The translations under genes and the position numbers were made by a program. Below, one piece after another: positions 17,289 to 26,156 of a stretch of DNA of 64,000 nt. The notes beneath the pieces are model-generated. The model did not search any database, was not told the origin of the DNA, and worked only from the letters and a program-made list of their open reading frames with translations. The first letter of the stretch is position 1, and every line of letters starts with the position of its first letter. Source of the stretch: Novosphingobium sp. ERN07 (GTDB taxonomy: Bacteria; Pseudomonadota; Alphaproteobacteria; Sphingomonadales; Sphingomonadaceae); assembly GCF_012641335.1 (NCBI RefSeq), contig NZ_JABAID010000002.1:455189-519188 (forward strand), in the 5' to 3' direction.

Positions 17289-17867
17289 ATGACCCGTACC
17301 GCTTCCCCCAAGGTTCTGCCGCTGATCGTAGACCGCTGGAGCCCGCGCGCTTTTGATGGCTCCGCTGTGCCGCAGGCAGACCTTGACGTGATCTTCGAAG
17401 CGGCTGGCCTTGCTGCCAGCGCCTATAACTATCAGCCGTGGCGCTTTGCCTTTGCGCACAAGGGCGATGCCAATTTCGATGCCTTCCTTTCAGCGCTGGT
17501 GCCGTTCAACCAGAGCTGGGCCAAGGAAGCGGGCGTGCTGGTATTCGCTGTGTCGGACGAATTCATGCGCAGCGACAAGGGCAACAACCCGAACCACAGC
17601 CACAGCTTCGACACGGGCGCAGCGTGGGCCAGCGCAGCGCTTCAGGCGATGCACATGGGCTATCACACCCACGGCATGACCGGGGTGGACTTTGCCAAGG
17701 CCGCCGAAGTGCTGAACGTGCCCGAAGGCTATCGCGTGGAAATGGCCTTCGTGATCGGCAAACAGGGCGATGTGAAGCAACTGCCTGAGATGCTGCAGGA
17801 ACGTGAAGTGGTGAGCGACCGCAAGCCGGTGAGCGACATTGCGTTTGCGGGGCCGTTTACAGCTTAA
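17289..17867 (+). CDS. Nitroreductase family flavoprotein
   Basis: A 192-residue FMN-binding nitroreductase-fold protein. Visible family features are the N-terminal RWSPRAFDG (FMN phosphate site), ASAYNYQPWRF and GAAWASAALQAMHMGY. It would use NAD(P)H to reduce nitroaromatics, quinones or similar electrophiles in the cytoplasm. The ribosome site AAGGAG lies just before ATG 17289. It is the third gene of the LysR-controlled pirin/DoxX group, separated from doxX by a strong stem-loop. Confidence 0.92.
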   Translation: MTRTASPKVLPLIVDRWSPRAFDGSAVPQADLDVIFEAAGLAASAYNYQPWRFAFAHKGDANFDAFLSALVPFNQSWAKEAGVLVFAVSDEFMRSDKGNNPNHSHSFDTGAAWASAALQAMHMGYHTHGMTGVDFAKAAEVLNVPEGYRVEMAFVIGKQGDVKQLPEMLQEREVVSDRKPVSDIAFAGPFTA

Positions 17868-17910
17868 CGCACAAGTGGCGCTGCCTGCGCGTTTTCGCTA
17901 GGGCGGCGCC

Positions 17911-19530
17911 ATGCTTCGTATCAATGAACTGAAACTGCCTCTCGATCATGCCGCCGACGATCTGCCGGTGGCGATTTGCGCGCGGCTGGGGATTGAGGCC
18001 GCAGACCTCGAACGATTCCAGATTTTCCGGCGCGGCAACGATGCGCGCAAGAAGCACGCGATCCTGCTGACCTATGTGGTTGATTGCGTGGTGCGCAATG
18101 AAGCCGACGTGCTGGCGAGGTTGGCCGGTGACCAGAACGTGAAGCCCACGCCTGATACATCCTACAAGTTTGCCGTCATGGCTCCCGCTGGCTGGGATGG
18201 CGAACGCCCGGTGGTCATCGGTGCGGGGCCATGCGGATTGCTGGCGGCGCTGATCCTTGCACAGATGGGATTGAAGCCCATCATCATTGAGCGCGGCAAG
18301 GCCGTGCGCGAGCGTACGAAGGACACCTGGGGCCTTTGGCGGCGTTCGGTGCTGGAGCCGGAATCGAACGTGCAGTTCGGCGAAGGCGGCGCGGGCACAT
18401 TTTCGGACGGCAAGCTCTACAGCCGGATCAAGGATCCGCGCCATCTGGGCCGCAAGGTGCTGGTAGAGTTCGTAAAAGCGGGCGCGCCTGACGATATCCT
18501 GACCGAAGCGCATCCGCACATCGGCACGTTCCGCCTCGTCACGATGGTGATGTCGATGCGCGAGACGATAGAAAGCCTTGGCGGTGAATATCGCTTTCAG
18601 ACGCGGGTTGAGGATTTCGAGATCGAAACCGGCGCGGATGGTGGCCGGCAACTTGCGGGTCTCCACCTTTCCGACGGATCATTCCTGCCCGCGCGCCATG
18701 TGATCATGGCGGTTGGGCATTCGGCACGCGATACCTTTCAGGTGTTGTTCGACCGGGGTGTGCATGTGGAGGCAAAGCCCTTTGCCATAGGTGTGCGCAT
18801 CGAACATCCGCAAAGCTGGATCGACAAGGCGCGATACGGCCCCAGCGCGGGCAACGAAATCTTGGGGCCTGCGGCCTATTCGATATCGCACACCTGCAAG
18901 AACGGGCGCACCGTCTATTCGTTCTGCATGTGCCCCGGTGGGCGCGTGGTCGCGGCGACGAGCGAGGAAGGCCGCGTCGTGACCAATGGCATGAGCCAGT
19001 ATTCGCGCGCGGAGTTCAATGCCAATTCGGGCATCGTCGTGGATATCGATCCGAACCGCGATTATCCCGGCGGGCCGATGGCAGGCATTGCCTTCCAACG
19101 CCATTGGGAAAGCCTTGCCTTCGAAGCCGGTGGACGAAACTACATGGCACCGGGACAGAAACTGGGCGATTTTCTGGCCGACCGCCCTTCGACTCAATTT
19201 GGCGAGGTGATTCCCAGCTACAAGCCGGGCGTCCACCTGACCGAACTGAAAAAATGCCTGCCCGATTTCGTGATCGAATCCATCCGCGAGGCTCTGCCCG
19301 CTTTCGGGCGCATGGTGCCGGGCTATGACAATTCAGATGTGGTGATGACCGGCGTGGAAACGCGCACATCCTCGCCCGTGCGCTTCACGCGCGGGAAGGA
19401 CTGTCAGAGCCTTAACACGCGGGGGCTTTATCCTGCGGGTGAAGGCGCAGGATATGCTGGCGGCATCCTTTCGGCGGCTGTCGATGGGATCAAGGTGGCA
19501 GAGGCGCTGGCCGCCGAAGTGCTGAAGTGA
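17911..19530 (+). CDS. FAD-dependent dehydrogenase, COG2509 type
   Basis: A 539-residue flavoprotein. A short N-terminal domain of about 90 residues precedes a Rossmann FAD site, VVIGAGPCGLLAALIL, and the block QFGEGGAGTFSDGKLYSR characteristic of this uncharacterised family. The C-terminal FAD contact is LYPAGEGAGYAGGILSAAVDG. It is cytoplasmic and the physiological substrate is unknown; homologues occur widely in bacteria. It is followed without a gap by a second, unrelated FAD protein (GTGA overlap), suggesting coordinated use. Confidence 0.88.
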   Translation: MLRINELKLPLDHAADDLPVAICARLGIEAADLERFQIFRRGNDARKKHAILLTYVVDCVVRNEADVLARLAGDQNVKPTPDTSYKFAVMAPAGWDGERPVVIGAGPCGLLAALILAQMGLKPIIIERGKAVRERTKDTWGLWRRSVLEPESNVQFGEGGAGTFSDGKLYSRIKDPRHLGRKVLVEFVKAGAPDDILTEAHPHIGTFRLVTMVMSMRETIESLGGEYRFQTRVEDFEIETGADGGRQLAGLHLSDGSFLPARHVIMAVGHSARDTFQVLFDRGVHVEAKPFAIGVRIEHPQSWIDKARYGPSAGNEILGPAAYSISHTCKNGRTVYSFCMCPGGRVVAATSEEGRVVTNGMSQYSRAEFNANSGIVVDIDPNRDYPGGPMAGIAFQRHWESLAFEAGGRNYMAPGQKLGDFLADRPSTQFGEVIPSYKPGVHLTELKKCLPDFVIESIREALPAFGRMVPGYDNSDVVMTGVETRTSSPVRFTRGKDCQSLNTRGLYPAGEGAGYAGGILSAAVDGIKVAEALAAEVLK

Positions 19531-20705
19531 GCGGCCACACTTTCGATGCCATCGTGATCGGTGCGGGCGCGGCGGGGCTGATGGCCGCGCTTACGGCCGG
19601 GCAGCGCGGGCGGCGGGTGCTGCTGGTCGATCATGCCGATGAGCCGGGGAAGAAAATCCTGATCTCCGGCGGCGGGCGTTGCAATTTTACCAACATTCAC
19701 ACGGCGGCAGATCGCTACATTTCGGAAAATCCGCATTTCGCGCGGTCTGCGCTGGCACGCTATACGCCTGCGGACTTTCTCGAAATGGTGAACCGCCACG
19801 GTATTGCGTGGCACGAAAAGACGCTGGGGCAACTGTTCTGCGACCGGTCTGCCCGGCAGATCGTGGACATGCTTATGGCCGAATGCCGTGACGGTGGTGT
19901 GCAGTTTGCTTTCGGCCAGCCCGTTTCGGCGCTCGATCATGCGGACGGGCAGTTTCGCGTGATGCTTGACGGGCAAGAGCGCAGCGCGCCTGCGCTGGTG
20001 CTGGCAACGGGCGGGCTTTCGATCCCCAAGATGGGCGCGACCGGCTTTGCTATGGACGTGGCGCGGCGTTTTGGCCTGCCGGTGGTGCAGACCCGCCCTG
20101 CCCTTGTCCCGTTTACACTGGGTGAGGATGAAGCGCTGTTCCGCTCTCTTTCGGGCGTATCCGCCGATGTCGTGACCCGCTGGGGCAAGGCCGCGTTTCG
20201 GGAGGCGGCGCTGTTCACGCACAAGGGCCTGTCCGGCCCGGCGATGCTGCAGATTTCTTCCTACTGGCAGCACCGCACGCCGATCACCGTGGATTTTCTG
20301 CCGGACGAATTGCCAGACTGGCTAATAGAGGAAAAGCGCGCACGACCAAAAGCAGGATTGCGTTCAGCGCTGGCGCGGCGTTTGCCTGAAAGACTGGCTG
20401 AAACGCTGGCGGGCCGGATCGCTCTTGATGGTGAGCTTGGTTCTTGCCGCGATGCAGCCTTGCGTAGTGCGCAAGAGCAACTGGCGCGCTGGCCGTTCCA
20501 TCCCAACGGCACGGAAGGCTATGCCAAGGCCGAAGTCATGGCCGGGGGCATTTCAACCAAGGCTTTGTCGCAAAAAACGATGGCGGCCACGAAGGTGCCG
20601 GGCCTTCATGCCATTGGCGAGGCCGTTGACGTGACCGGATGGCTCGGCGGCTACAACTTCCAGTGGGCATGGGCCAGTGGCCGCGCGGCGGGCGAAGCGC
20701 TCTAA
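19527..20705 (+). CDS. HI0933/YhiN-family FAD flavoprotein
   Basis: A 392-residue flavoprotein starting with GTG at 19527, overlapping the previous stop. It has the FAD site AIVIGAGAAGLMAAL, the family signature PGKKILISGGGRCNFTN, and the C-terminal GEAVDVTGWLGGYNFQWAWASG. These are diagnostic for the HI0933/YhiN family. Many databases call such genes BaiN after a bile-acid dehydratase homologue; nothing here supports that role, so I leave the symbol empty. Its stop overlaps by 3 bases the stop of a small convergent gene. Confidence 0.92.
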   Translation: MSGHTFDAIVIGAGAAGLMAALTAGQRGRRVLLVDHADEPGKKILISGGGRCNFTNIHTAADRYISENPHFARSALARYTPADFLEMVNRHGIAWHEKTLGQLFCDRSARQIVDMLMAECRDGGVQFAFGQPVSALDHADGQFRVMLDGQERSAPALVLATGGLSIPKMGATGFAMDVARRFGLPVVQTRPALVPFTLGEDEALFRSLSGVSADVVTRWGKAAFREAALFTHKGLSGPAMLQISSYWQHRTPITVDFLPDELPDWLIEEKRARPKAGLRSALARRLPERLAETLAGRIALDGELGSCRDAALRSAQEQLARWPFHPNGTEGYAKAEVMAGGISTKALSQKTMAATKVPGLHAIGEAVDVTGWLGGYNFQWAWASGRAAGEAL

Positions 20706-20941
20706 TCCCCTATCAAATCAAGATAGGCGACCACGTCGTTGTCCGTGGCGATAAACAAGCCTTCCTGCACATCTTGAGGCTGGGCTGCGGCGATTTCCAA
20801 CGCACGATGAAGCGGGCCGTAGAGCAGCGTTTCCGCCGCCCCTCCTTCGGGGCCATCGGAAAGGTGATAGAGCCTGACACTGACTTCATCGTGGGTCGTG
20901 CGCATAGAAAGGGTCTTGGCAGAAGCGGTTACCGGTGTCAC
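20702..20941 (-). CDS. Small hypothetical protein
   Basis: A 79-residue frame (MTPVTASAKTLSMRTTHDEV...) rich in acidic residues and without a signal or membrane segment. It is probably real. Its stop overlaps the flavoprotein stop tail-to-tail, as in compact gene ends. The frame fills the gap. A perfect TGTGA-N6-TCACA site lies 23 bases upstream of its start. A shorter form starting at the internal Met (MRTTHDEV) is possible. I do not recognise a family. Confidence 0.5.
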   Translation of the reverse strand: MTPVTASAKTLSMRTTHDEVSVRLYHLSDGPEGGAAETLLYGPLHRALEIAAAQPQDVQEGLFIATDNDVVAYLDLIGD

Positions 20942-20963
20942 GCTTAAGGTAATCTCGCCATGC

Positions 20964-20979
20964 TGTGATTTTGATCACA
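20964..20979. promoter_or_regulatory. CRP-like palindrome
   Basis: TGTGA-TTTTGA-TCACA matches the CRP/FNR-superfamily consensus with both half-sites perfect. It lies 23 bases upstream of the small minus-strand gene (start 20941) and 285 bases upstream of the sensor kinase. Confidence 0.55.
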
Positions 20980-21200
20980 CGTCGGCAAAAAACCAATTTT
21001 TCGTGCTTTCATCGAAACTTAATTGGACTATTCGTTGCGTGTAGTCGACTTGGCCGACAAAATGACCATAGGCAAAACCTGCAAATGCAGCGCAATATCG
21101 CTGTGATCGTGTGCGCCGCTGGCGCCATTGGGCGGGTTTCGGGGGAAACGGGTTTGATGTTTGAATACGCACGAGGCGGAGCAAAATCTGCGTCACAATC

Positions 21201-21244
21201 GAATGCGTGCATTCCTGTAAGGGAAAATGCACAGTCGTGCATTC
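21201..21244. promoter_or_regulatory. Paired GTGCATTC inverted repeats upstream of the two-component genes
   Basis: Two neighbouring dyads share a GTGCATT(C) half-site: GAATGC-GT-GCATTC at 21201-21214 and AATGCAC-AGTC-GTGCATT at 21226-21243. They end 20 bases before the kinase GTG. They are likely binding sites for the response regulator (autoregulation) or, if transcribed, small leader hairpins. Confidence 0.5.
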
Positions 21245-21263
21245 GGTCAGGAGCCGTCGTTTC

Positions 21264-22832
21264 GTGACATCACTTCGCATCAAGCTATGGTTTGCGTTGT
21301 TGTTCGTCATCGCCCTTGTTGTGGGGCCTGCACTGGTTGCATCGCACGCAATCCGCATGGTCAGCGCGCATTTTGAGTTAAGCGATGCTTCCACCCAATC
21401 GCTGAACGCGCTGCAGCGGCTTGCCGTGTTGGGATATACGGTGCAGCAGGAACGCTTCACCGATCCAAGCGCATTCCTTGAAGAACGCGATAGCTATATC
21501 GACGGGGTGCGAGCGCACGTTTTGAACGCCGACCGCTACCTCAACAACGAAATCAGGTTGTTGAGCAAAACGCCATTGCCACCTGAACGCCGCGCTGCTG
21601 CCATCAAGGAAGAAATGAACCAGCGCGAGCAATTGCAACTGATTGGCACGCATTTGGAGCGGGCGCTGCTGGGCGATGGCAAAGACACACAGTGGGAAGA
21701 CTACGCCCTCAAGGCTATCAGCGTTGAAGAACGCGAGGTCAAGACGACCAAGCGCGTTGCGACCGAAGTGTTCGAAGGCGTTATCTGGACGCTGCTAGGC
21801 ACGTCTGTTTTTGTTGGTCTGCTCGGTGTGCTTGGTGTGTTGTGGGCCCAACGCAAGATGATCCGTCCGCTGGGCAATCTGTGGCGCAGCACCCAGACGA
21901 TTGCCGAGGGTGATTACACCCAGCGCACGCCATTGATCGGCACCAGCGAGTTTCGCGCTATCGCAAACAGTTTCAACGCGATGGCGGAAAAAATCGAAAC
22001 ATCCGCAACGGCAATGCAGCAGGCGAACGATGAACTGGAACGGGCGGTTGCCCGCAGAACGCACGAACTGGCCTCAACCAATCGCTCGCTGGAACGCGCC
22101 AACCGATTGCGGCAGCAGTTCCTTGCTGATGCGAGCCATGAATTGCGCACGCCGCTTTCTATCATGCGCAGTGAAGCCGAAATCACTTTGCGCAATGGCG
22201 ATGCCTCGCCTGACGAATTGCGCGTGGGGCTGAATCGGGTGGTCCGCGTTTCGACGCTGATGGGCGAAATTATCGAAGACATGCTCCAGATCGCAAGAGC
22301 GGAAGAACCGTTGCTGCAGACGAGCATTGCGCCGATGGATGCTGCCGCTGCGGTGCAGACCTGTGTAGAGGATTTCCGCCGGGTCATCGAAGCCGATGGC
22401 GGACGGATCACCTTGAAACACCCCCTTGAATCCTTGACCGTCGAAGGCGACGAGACGCGACTGAAACAAGTGATCCGCATCGTTGTAGACAACGCCGTTT
22501 GTTATTCGTCAGATGCGCCGCAAGTGGACGTGACCGTGGCGGCGGAGGAAGGCGAAGCGGTTATCACCGTGACCGACCGAGGCAACGGGATTGCTGCGGA
22601 GGATATCCCGCATCTGTTTCAGCGCTTTCGCCGCGGCGGTCGCAAGGGGCGAGTTGGCGAGGGACAAACGTTACACAACGGGCAAGGTCTTGGCCTTTCA
22701 ATCGCCCGATCGATGATGGAGACGATGGGCGGCACGATCAGCCTATCCAGCCGCCTTTACGAAGGAACTACAGTTTCGATCCGCCTGCCCCTTATGTCTA
22801 ACGCCGATTTGGCGCATGGAACCGTGTCATGA
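21264..22832 (+). CDS. Sensor histidine kinase
   Basis: A 522-residue inner-membrane kinase. Order of parts: TM1 (LWFALLFVIALVVGPALV), a periplasmic sensor region of about 150 residues, TM2 (WTLLGTSVFVGLLGVLGVLW), HAMP, a short coiled coil, the HisKA domain with phospho-acceptor His292 in DASHELRTPLS, and HATPase with N box DNAVCYS, G1 VTDRGNGIA and G2 GQGLGLSIA. GTG 21264 is chosen because AGGAG lies 10 bases upstream; the frame stays open to 21207. The last bases overlap the response regulator start by 4 (ATGA). The sensor region is not a recognisable domain. Confidence 0.92.
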   Translation: MTSLRIKLWFALLFVIALVVGPALVASHAIRMVSAHFELSDASTQSLNALQRLAVLGYTVQQERFTDPSAFLEERDSYIDGVRAHVLNADRYLNNEIRLLSKTPLPPERRAAAIKEEMNQREQLQLIGTHLERALLGDGKDTQWEDYALKAISVEEREVKTTKRVATEVFEGVIWTLLGTSVFVGLLGVLGVLWAQRKMIRPLGNLWRSTQTIAEGDYTQRTPLIGTSEFRAIANSFNAMAEKIETSATAMQQANDELERAVARRTHELASTNRSLERANRLRQQFLADASHELRTPLSIMRSEAEITLRNGDASPDELRVGLNRVVRVSTLMGEIIEDMLQIARAEEPLLQTSIAPMDAAAAVQTCVEDFRRVIEADGGRITLKHPLESLTVEGDETRLKQVIRIVVDNAVCYSSDAPQVDVTVAAEEGEAVITVTDRGNGIAAEDIPHLFQRFRRGGRKGRVGEGQTLHNGQGLGLSIARSMMETMGGTISLSSRLYEGTTVSIRLPLMSNADLAHGTVS

Positions 22833-23512
22833 AATTGCTGATCATCGAGGATGAAGTCGAACTGGCAGGCGTGCTTCATCGCGGCCTTTCGAAAGAAGGC
22901 AGCACGGTTACGCTGGCGACCGATGGCAGCACAGGCATCGAACTGGCGTGCAGTGTCTCGTTCGATTTCATTCTGCTGGACATCAACCTGCCCGACCGGA
23001 ACGGCTTCGAAGTGTGCGAAACCTTGCGCGAAACGGGCGTGACCACGCCGATTATCATGGTCACTGCACGCGATGATGTGGCCGACCGCATTCGTGGACT
23101 AAAAAGCGGCGCAGACGATTATCTTGCAAAGCCGTTTGCCTTCGAGGAATTGCTGGCGCGCATGGATGCCATTACGCGCCGGATCGAACGCCCTGCCGTC
23201 CGCGCCGGGCATCCTGACGGCAGGATAACCGTAGGCGATCTGCACTTCGACCCGCGCACAATGACCCTGACCCGAAGCGGTACACCGGTTCAACTGACCG
23301 TCAAGGAAATGGGCGTTTTGCGACTGCTGATGGAAGCGCCGGGATCGGTGATCTCCCGCAGCGAAATCCTGAAAGCGGTATGGGGGATCGAAGATGATCC
23401 GCTGACGAATATCGTCGAGGTCTACCTCAGCCGCCTGCGCCGCAAACTGCACGCGCTTGGCCCACCGCTGGTCGAGAACGTGCGCGGCTTCGGCTATCGA
23501 CTGATCGTATGA
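22829..23512 (+). CDS. OmpR-family response regulator
   Basis: A 227-residue response regulator. The receiver domain carries the acidic pair IEDE near the start, phospho-acceptor Asp51 in LLDINLPDR and the conserved Lys in AKPFAFEELLARM. The C-terminal winged-helix Trans_reg_C domain runs from about residue 135 to the end (KEMGVLRLLMEAPGSVISR, VEVYLSRLRRKLH, VRGFGYRL). It is partner to the kinase just upstream. Plausible targets are its own promoter (paired dyads at 21201-21244) and possibly the convergent TonB receptor locus, but the latter is only proximity. Confidence 0.94.
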   Translation: MKLLIIEDEVELAGVLHRGLSKEGSTVTLATDGSTGIELACSVSFDFILLDINLPDRNGFEVCETLRETGVTTPIIMVTARDDVADRIRGLKSGADDYLAKPFAFEELLARMDAITRRIERPAVRAGHPDGRITVGDLHFDPRTMTLTRSGTPVQLTVKEMGVLRLLMEAPGSVISRSEILKAVWGIEDDPLTNIVEVYLSRLRRKLHALGPPLVENVRGFGYRLIV

Positions 23513-23523
23513 GGATAACGAAA

Positions 23524-23549
23524 AAGGGGAGCAGCGATGCGCTCCCCTT
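23524..23549. terminator. Bidirectional terminator hairpin
   Basis: AAGGGGAGC (23524-23532) and GCTCCCCTT (23541-23549) form a 9-base stem with an 8-base loop. It is placed 12 bases after the response-regulator stop and 24 bases past the convergent TonB receptor stop. AAAAA precedes the stem, giving a U-run for the minus-strand transcript. Confidence 0.8.
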
Positions 23550-23573
23550 CTCCATTTGTAACGCAGCGAAGAC

Positions 23574-26000
23574 TTAGAAATCAACCGCGAGGCGGACGCC
23601 GTAAGTCCGCGGCGTACCGAATTGCCAGTTGAACACGTCGTCGTTCGGACCTGCCGAAACGAAGCTACCGTAGGTCAGCGGGCGTTCGTTCTCGAGGTTC
23701 TTGGCGAAGGCCGTGATCGAGAAGCGCTCGTTTTCGGGCTTGTACTCAAGGCTGACGTCCGTCTGCGTGAAGGCCTTCTGCGTGCCATCCCGGTAGTTGT
23801 AGAAGTCAGTGAAATACTTACTCTTGAACGTGGTATTTGCACTGGCCCGCACGGTTCCAGCGCTGCCCAAGTTGAAGATATGATCGTAACCTGCGGTAAT
23901 CACCCATTCCGGCGAGAACGGCGGGCGGTTACCCGCAAAGTTCGGCTGCTGTGCGCCCGGTGTGACCGGATCAAGATCACCGATGCCGTTGCGACTGTCA
24001 CACACGCTTTGCGGGCGTCCTGTGGCAGGAAGGCAGTACACGTTGAACTGTGCAAACAATTCCTTGTACTCGGCGTTCAGGTAATTGGCCGAGGCGTGGA
24101 AGCGGTCGTTGTCGCTGAGCGCGAAGTCGGCTGACGCCTCGATGCCCCAGATCTTGGCCTTGCCTGCGTTGAAGGTCTGGCCGCCAACGGTGGTGTCGAG
24201 CAGGACCGAAACCTGCAGATCCTTGTAATCGTAGTAGAATCCACCGAGATTGAACTGGTGCTGGCTGCGGTCCCCAAAGGTCTGCTTCCAGCCCATTTCG
24301 TAGGCAGTATTCGTTTCGGGCTTGTAATCACCGATCGAGTCAAAACCGCCGCCCTTGAAGCCGGTCGAAACCTTGGCGAACACCAGCGTATCGGCATTCG
24401 GCTTGTAGTTCAGGCCAGCAAGCCATGTGATCTTGTCTTCCTTGCTGGAAAGCGGGAAGATCGTCTTGAAACGAAGATCAGTGAAGCTCTTGGGGGTGAT
24501 TGCACCATTGAACAAGAGCGGATCGGGCGGGCCAGCACCGAACGGCGTCGCATTGCGATAGAGCGCATCGCGCGAGTTCTCTGTATAGCGCAGGCCACCA
24601 ACGGCAGTCAGCGTTTCGCCGAGCGGCACTTCGACCTGACCAAAGGCCGACTTGCTCTCGCTGGTGATGTCGCGATCGAAGTAGGATAGCGTCACGACAT
24701 TCGGACCGAAAGTGGTGACGAAGCTGCTTTCGGCGTTGACGGTTTCCTTGAAGTAGAAGCCGCCGACCTGATAGGTGATGCCGTTTACTTCACCATTTAG
24801 GCGCAGTTCGTGGCTCTGCGTACTGGTGCGCTGATCCCAGTTGAACGAGCGATAGGTGACCGGCAGCGTCAGGAACTGGCCCGGCGTACCTTCAAACTTG
24901 CGGTAGCCGCCGATGTACGAGATCGTAAGGGCATCGCTGACCTCATAGGCTACGCGACCACGGATGGCGTAAGTATCCTGCGTCAGCTTGCCGAGACCGA
25001 AAGCAGGTGCGGCGTACTCGCCTCGGTTGATCCCTGCAAGCAAGTTCGTCTCGTTGGGAATGCACAGCACTTGGCCAAGCGCCGATGCATAGACAGGCGC
25101 GACGGGCGTGAAGCCGCTGGCAGTGGTGCAGCTGGCGTTGGTCGGACGAACACCTGCTGCGTTGAGGTCAGCTGCGGCAAAGGCCTGCGGCGTGAATTCG
25201 CGCTTCGCATATTCACCAGCGAGGTAGACTGTGAGCGCATCGGTCGGCTCAAGCTGGACCGAACCACGCACGCCGTATGACTTGTTGTCGTCCGAGCTGG
25301 CGCCCGGGAACGCCGGGTAGGTATAGCCTGCATTGTAGGACGGGCGAGCCGGGTGCTTCACATAGCCGTCGTGCTCGTCATAGAAGCCGGCAACGCGGAC
25401 GCCGCCGATTTCTCCGAGCGGAACGGTCACGCCGCCGTCAAGCCGCACGGCGTTGTAGTTGCCATAGCTGGCCGAGGCGTTTGCCGCAAACTCCTTGCCG
25501 GGTTTGCGGGTGATGAAGTTGATGGCACCGCCGGTCGAGTTGCGGCCATAGAGCGTGCCCTGCGGACCGCGCAGAACTTCGACGCGATCCAGATCGAACA
25601 GCGCGATGCTGAGTGCCTGCGGGCGGTTCATGTATTCGCCGTCGATGTTGACGACGACCGAGGTGTCCTGCGATTCGTCGTTCGAGTTCGTGCCGACGCC
25701 GCGGACGGTGACCTTGATGGTTCCTTGGTCCTGGTTGAGCTGAACGGCGGGCGCGATCTTGCCAATATCGTTCATGTTCGAGAAGCCGGCCTGCTGCAGC
25801 TGTTCGGCGTTCACGACATTGATCGCGATCGGAACGTCGTTGACGTTCTGCGCGCGGTTCTGTGCCGTAACAATGATCGTGTTGGCGTCGATCGTTTCCG
25901 CCGCAGTGGATTGGGCGCGGTCCTGCGCCATGACCGGGGTGGAAAGCGCGACTGCCCCCGCGCCTGCGAGCAGCAGATTCCTGATCGATTGAGATTTCAT
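23574..26000 (-). CDS. TonB-dependent outer-membrane receptor (C-glycoside locus)
   Basis: An 808-residue TonB-dependent receptor. ATG 26000 gives the signal peptide MKSQSIRNLLLAGAGAVAL ending VMAQ; an upstream ATG at 26027 adds nine residues. The plug domain shows ANTIIVTAQNRAQNVNDVP, RVEVLRGPQGTLYGRNSTGG and AINFITRKPG, and a long beta-barrel ends with a terminal aromatic-type residue (LAVDF). This iron-complex-receptor-like style is the one sphingomonads use for organic substrates rather than siderophores. It is downstream of the exported NTF2-like gene on the same strand and is likely the uptake component for whatever the divergent deglycosidase genes process. Confidence 0.93.
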   Translation of the reverse strand: MKSQSIRNLLLAGAGAVALSTPVMAQDRAQSTAAETIDANTIIVTAQNRAQNVNDVPIAINVVNAEQLQQAGFSNMNDIGKIAPAVQLNQDQGTIKVTVRGVGTNSNDESQDTSVVVNIDGEYMNRPQALSIALFDLDRVEVLRGPQGTLYGRNSTGGAINFITRKPGKEFAANASASYGNYNAVRLDGGVTVPLGEIGGVRVAGFYDEHDGYVKHPARPSYNAGYTYPAFPGASSDDNKSYGVRGSVQLEPTDALTVYLAGEYAKREFTPQAFAAADLNAAGVRPTNASCTTASGFTPVAPVYASALGQVLCIPNETNLLAGINRGEYAAPAFGLGKLTQDTYAIRGRVAYEVSDALTISYIGGYRKFEGTPGQFLTLPVTYRSFNWDQRTSTQSHELRLNGEVNGITYQVGGFYFKETVNAESSFVTTFGPNVVTLSYFDRDITSESKSAFGQVEVPLGETLTAVGGLRYTENSRDALYRNATPFGAGPPDPLLFNGAITPKSFTDLRFKTIFPLSSKEDKITWLAGLNYKPNADTLVFAKVSTGFKGGGFDSIGDYKPETNTAYEMGWKQTFGDRSQHQFNLGGFYYDYKDLQVSVLLDTTVGGQTFNAGKAKIWGIEASADFALSDNDRFHASANYLNAEYKELFAQFNVYCLPATGRPQSVCDSRNGIGDLDPVTPGAQQPNFAGNRPPFSPEWVITAGYDHIFNLGSAGTVRASANTTFKSKYFTDFYNYRDGTQKAFTQTDVSLEYKPENERFSITAFAKNLENERPLTYGSFVSAGPNDDVFNWQFGTPRTYGVRLAVDF

Positions 26001-26156
26001 GCCTGTCATCCTCCCTCTTGGTGACATTCGCCGGTTCGCGAATCCGAATGGTGGTTTTGGTATAGCAATTCTATTTTTATCTCGCCACAGAATTTTATTT
26101 CAAACTCCGCGTGCGTACCGTGGGGTGGCACGCACGCGGTGCCGCCCAATCAATCT

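Noticed and set aside
19527..20705. Naming the HI0933-family flavoprotein BaiN (bile-acid dehydratase)
   Set aside because: That name is propagated from one homologue; nothing here points to bile acids.
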